A stretch of 12,388 nucleotides of DNA from an uncultured Eubacteriales bacterium (GTDB lineage: Bacteria; Bacillota; Clostridia; Oscillospirales; CAG-272), in contig URMC01000052.1 of the NCBI GenBank assembly GCA_900548735.1, positions 1 to 12,388 of the forward strand, given 5' to 3'. Below the pieces are notes generated by a model, which had not been told where the DNA came from, did no database searches, and saw only the letters and a program-made list of their open reading frames with translations. Each line of letters begins with the position of its first letter. Within the stretch, counting starts at the first letter, position 1. A program made the translations under genes and the position numbers. Below are positions 12,263 to 12,388 of this stretch, piece by piece.

Positions 12263-12388
12263 GGGCGTTTCTTTTTGTTAGCTTTTTCTTTGCGCCTGGC
12301 GCAATCAAAGAAAAAGCGGGTGTGGAATCTGATACTATAATGGAAAGAGTAACACTGTGTCAGGGCGGGAGGATATGGAATCCTCCCC
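12263..12388 (+). repeat. Composite repeat, short-form K and module G (cut by window end)
   Basis: Follows T copy 5 directly. Short-form K has the 12-bp arms GCTTTTTCTTTG (12281-12292) and CAAAGAAAAAGC (12306-12317). Module G has GGAAAGAGTAAC and the hairpin GGGAGGAT/ATCCTCCC (12367-12374, 12380-12387) with an ATGGA loop. Over 12263-12317 it nearly matches the reverse complement of the copy near 7546-7600. The window ends within module G. Confidence 0.75.

Noticed and set aside
3852..12388. CRISPR array or integron-like cassette array
   Set aside because: Repeats are dispersed between unrelated genes at kilobase distances, with no regular spacers and no cas or integrase genes.

Overview
The window is about 12.4 kb of GC-rich bacterial chromosome. 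It has AGGAGG-type ribosome sites, nearly consensus housekeeping promoters (TTGACA-17-TATAAT types) and a class II (Firmicutes-type) galT. It also has a cytidylate-kinase-like gene and a PfoR-type PTS IIC gene. Together these suggest a GC-rich member of the Clostridia, possibly Oscillospirales/Ruminococcaceae from a gut. That assignment is inference; no rRNA or other marker is present.

Layout from left to right. Minus strand: the first codons of an NAD-dependent lactate/malate dehydrogenase (1-50) lie directly downstream of an ATP-type 6-phosphofructokinase (69-1145) with its own promoter, so a glycolytic pfkA-dehydrogenase operon reads out of the window. Plus strand: a small papain-like putative amidase (1897-2466) and an ArsB/SLC13-type permease (2543-3838). 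Minus strand: tRNA-Leu(UAG) (4318-4402) with its own promoter and terminator. Plus strand: galT (4634-6130) with a cytidylate-kinase-like gene (6153-6782), then tRNA-Pro(UGG) and tRNA-Val(CAC) (7065-7218). Minus strand: a cytoplasmic GH3 beta-glucosidase (7877-10042). Plus strand, divergent from it: radC (10176-10943) overlapping a PTS_EIIC_2/PfoR-like membrane protein (10940-12091). The gene content is mainly sugar metabolism plus housekeeping. No phage, IS transposase, CRISPR or defence cassette is visible.

The most unusual content lies between the genes. A modular repeat family occupies most of the non-coding space. Module T (about 130-150 bp) occurs six times and ends in a near-perfect palindrome of 32-34 bp. 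In four places it starts within about 30 bases of a stop codon and reads in that gene's own direction. Module K is an A/T-rich inverted repeat with long and short forms, and module G carries a small hairpin. They occur in the fixed order T-K-G. Stem bases change in compensating pairs between copies, which suggests selection on, or propagation through, a folded RNA or single-stranded DNA. A separate oddity is a perfect 18-bp inverted copy of the tRNA-Leu 5' end in that tRNA's own leader.
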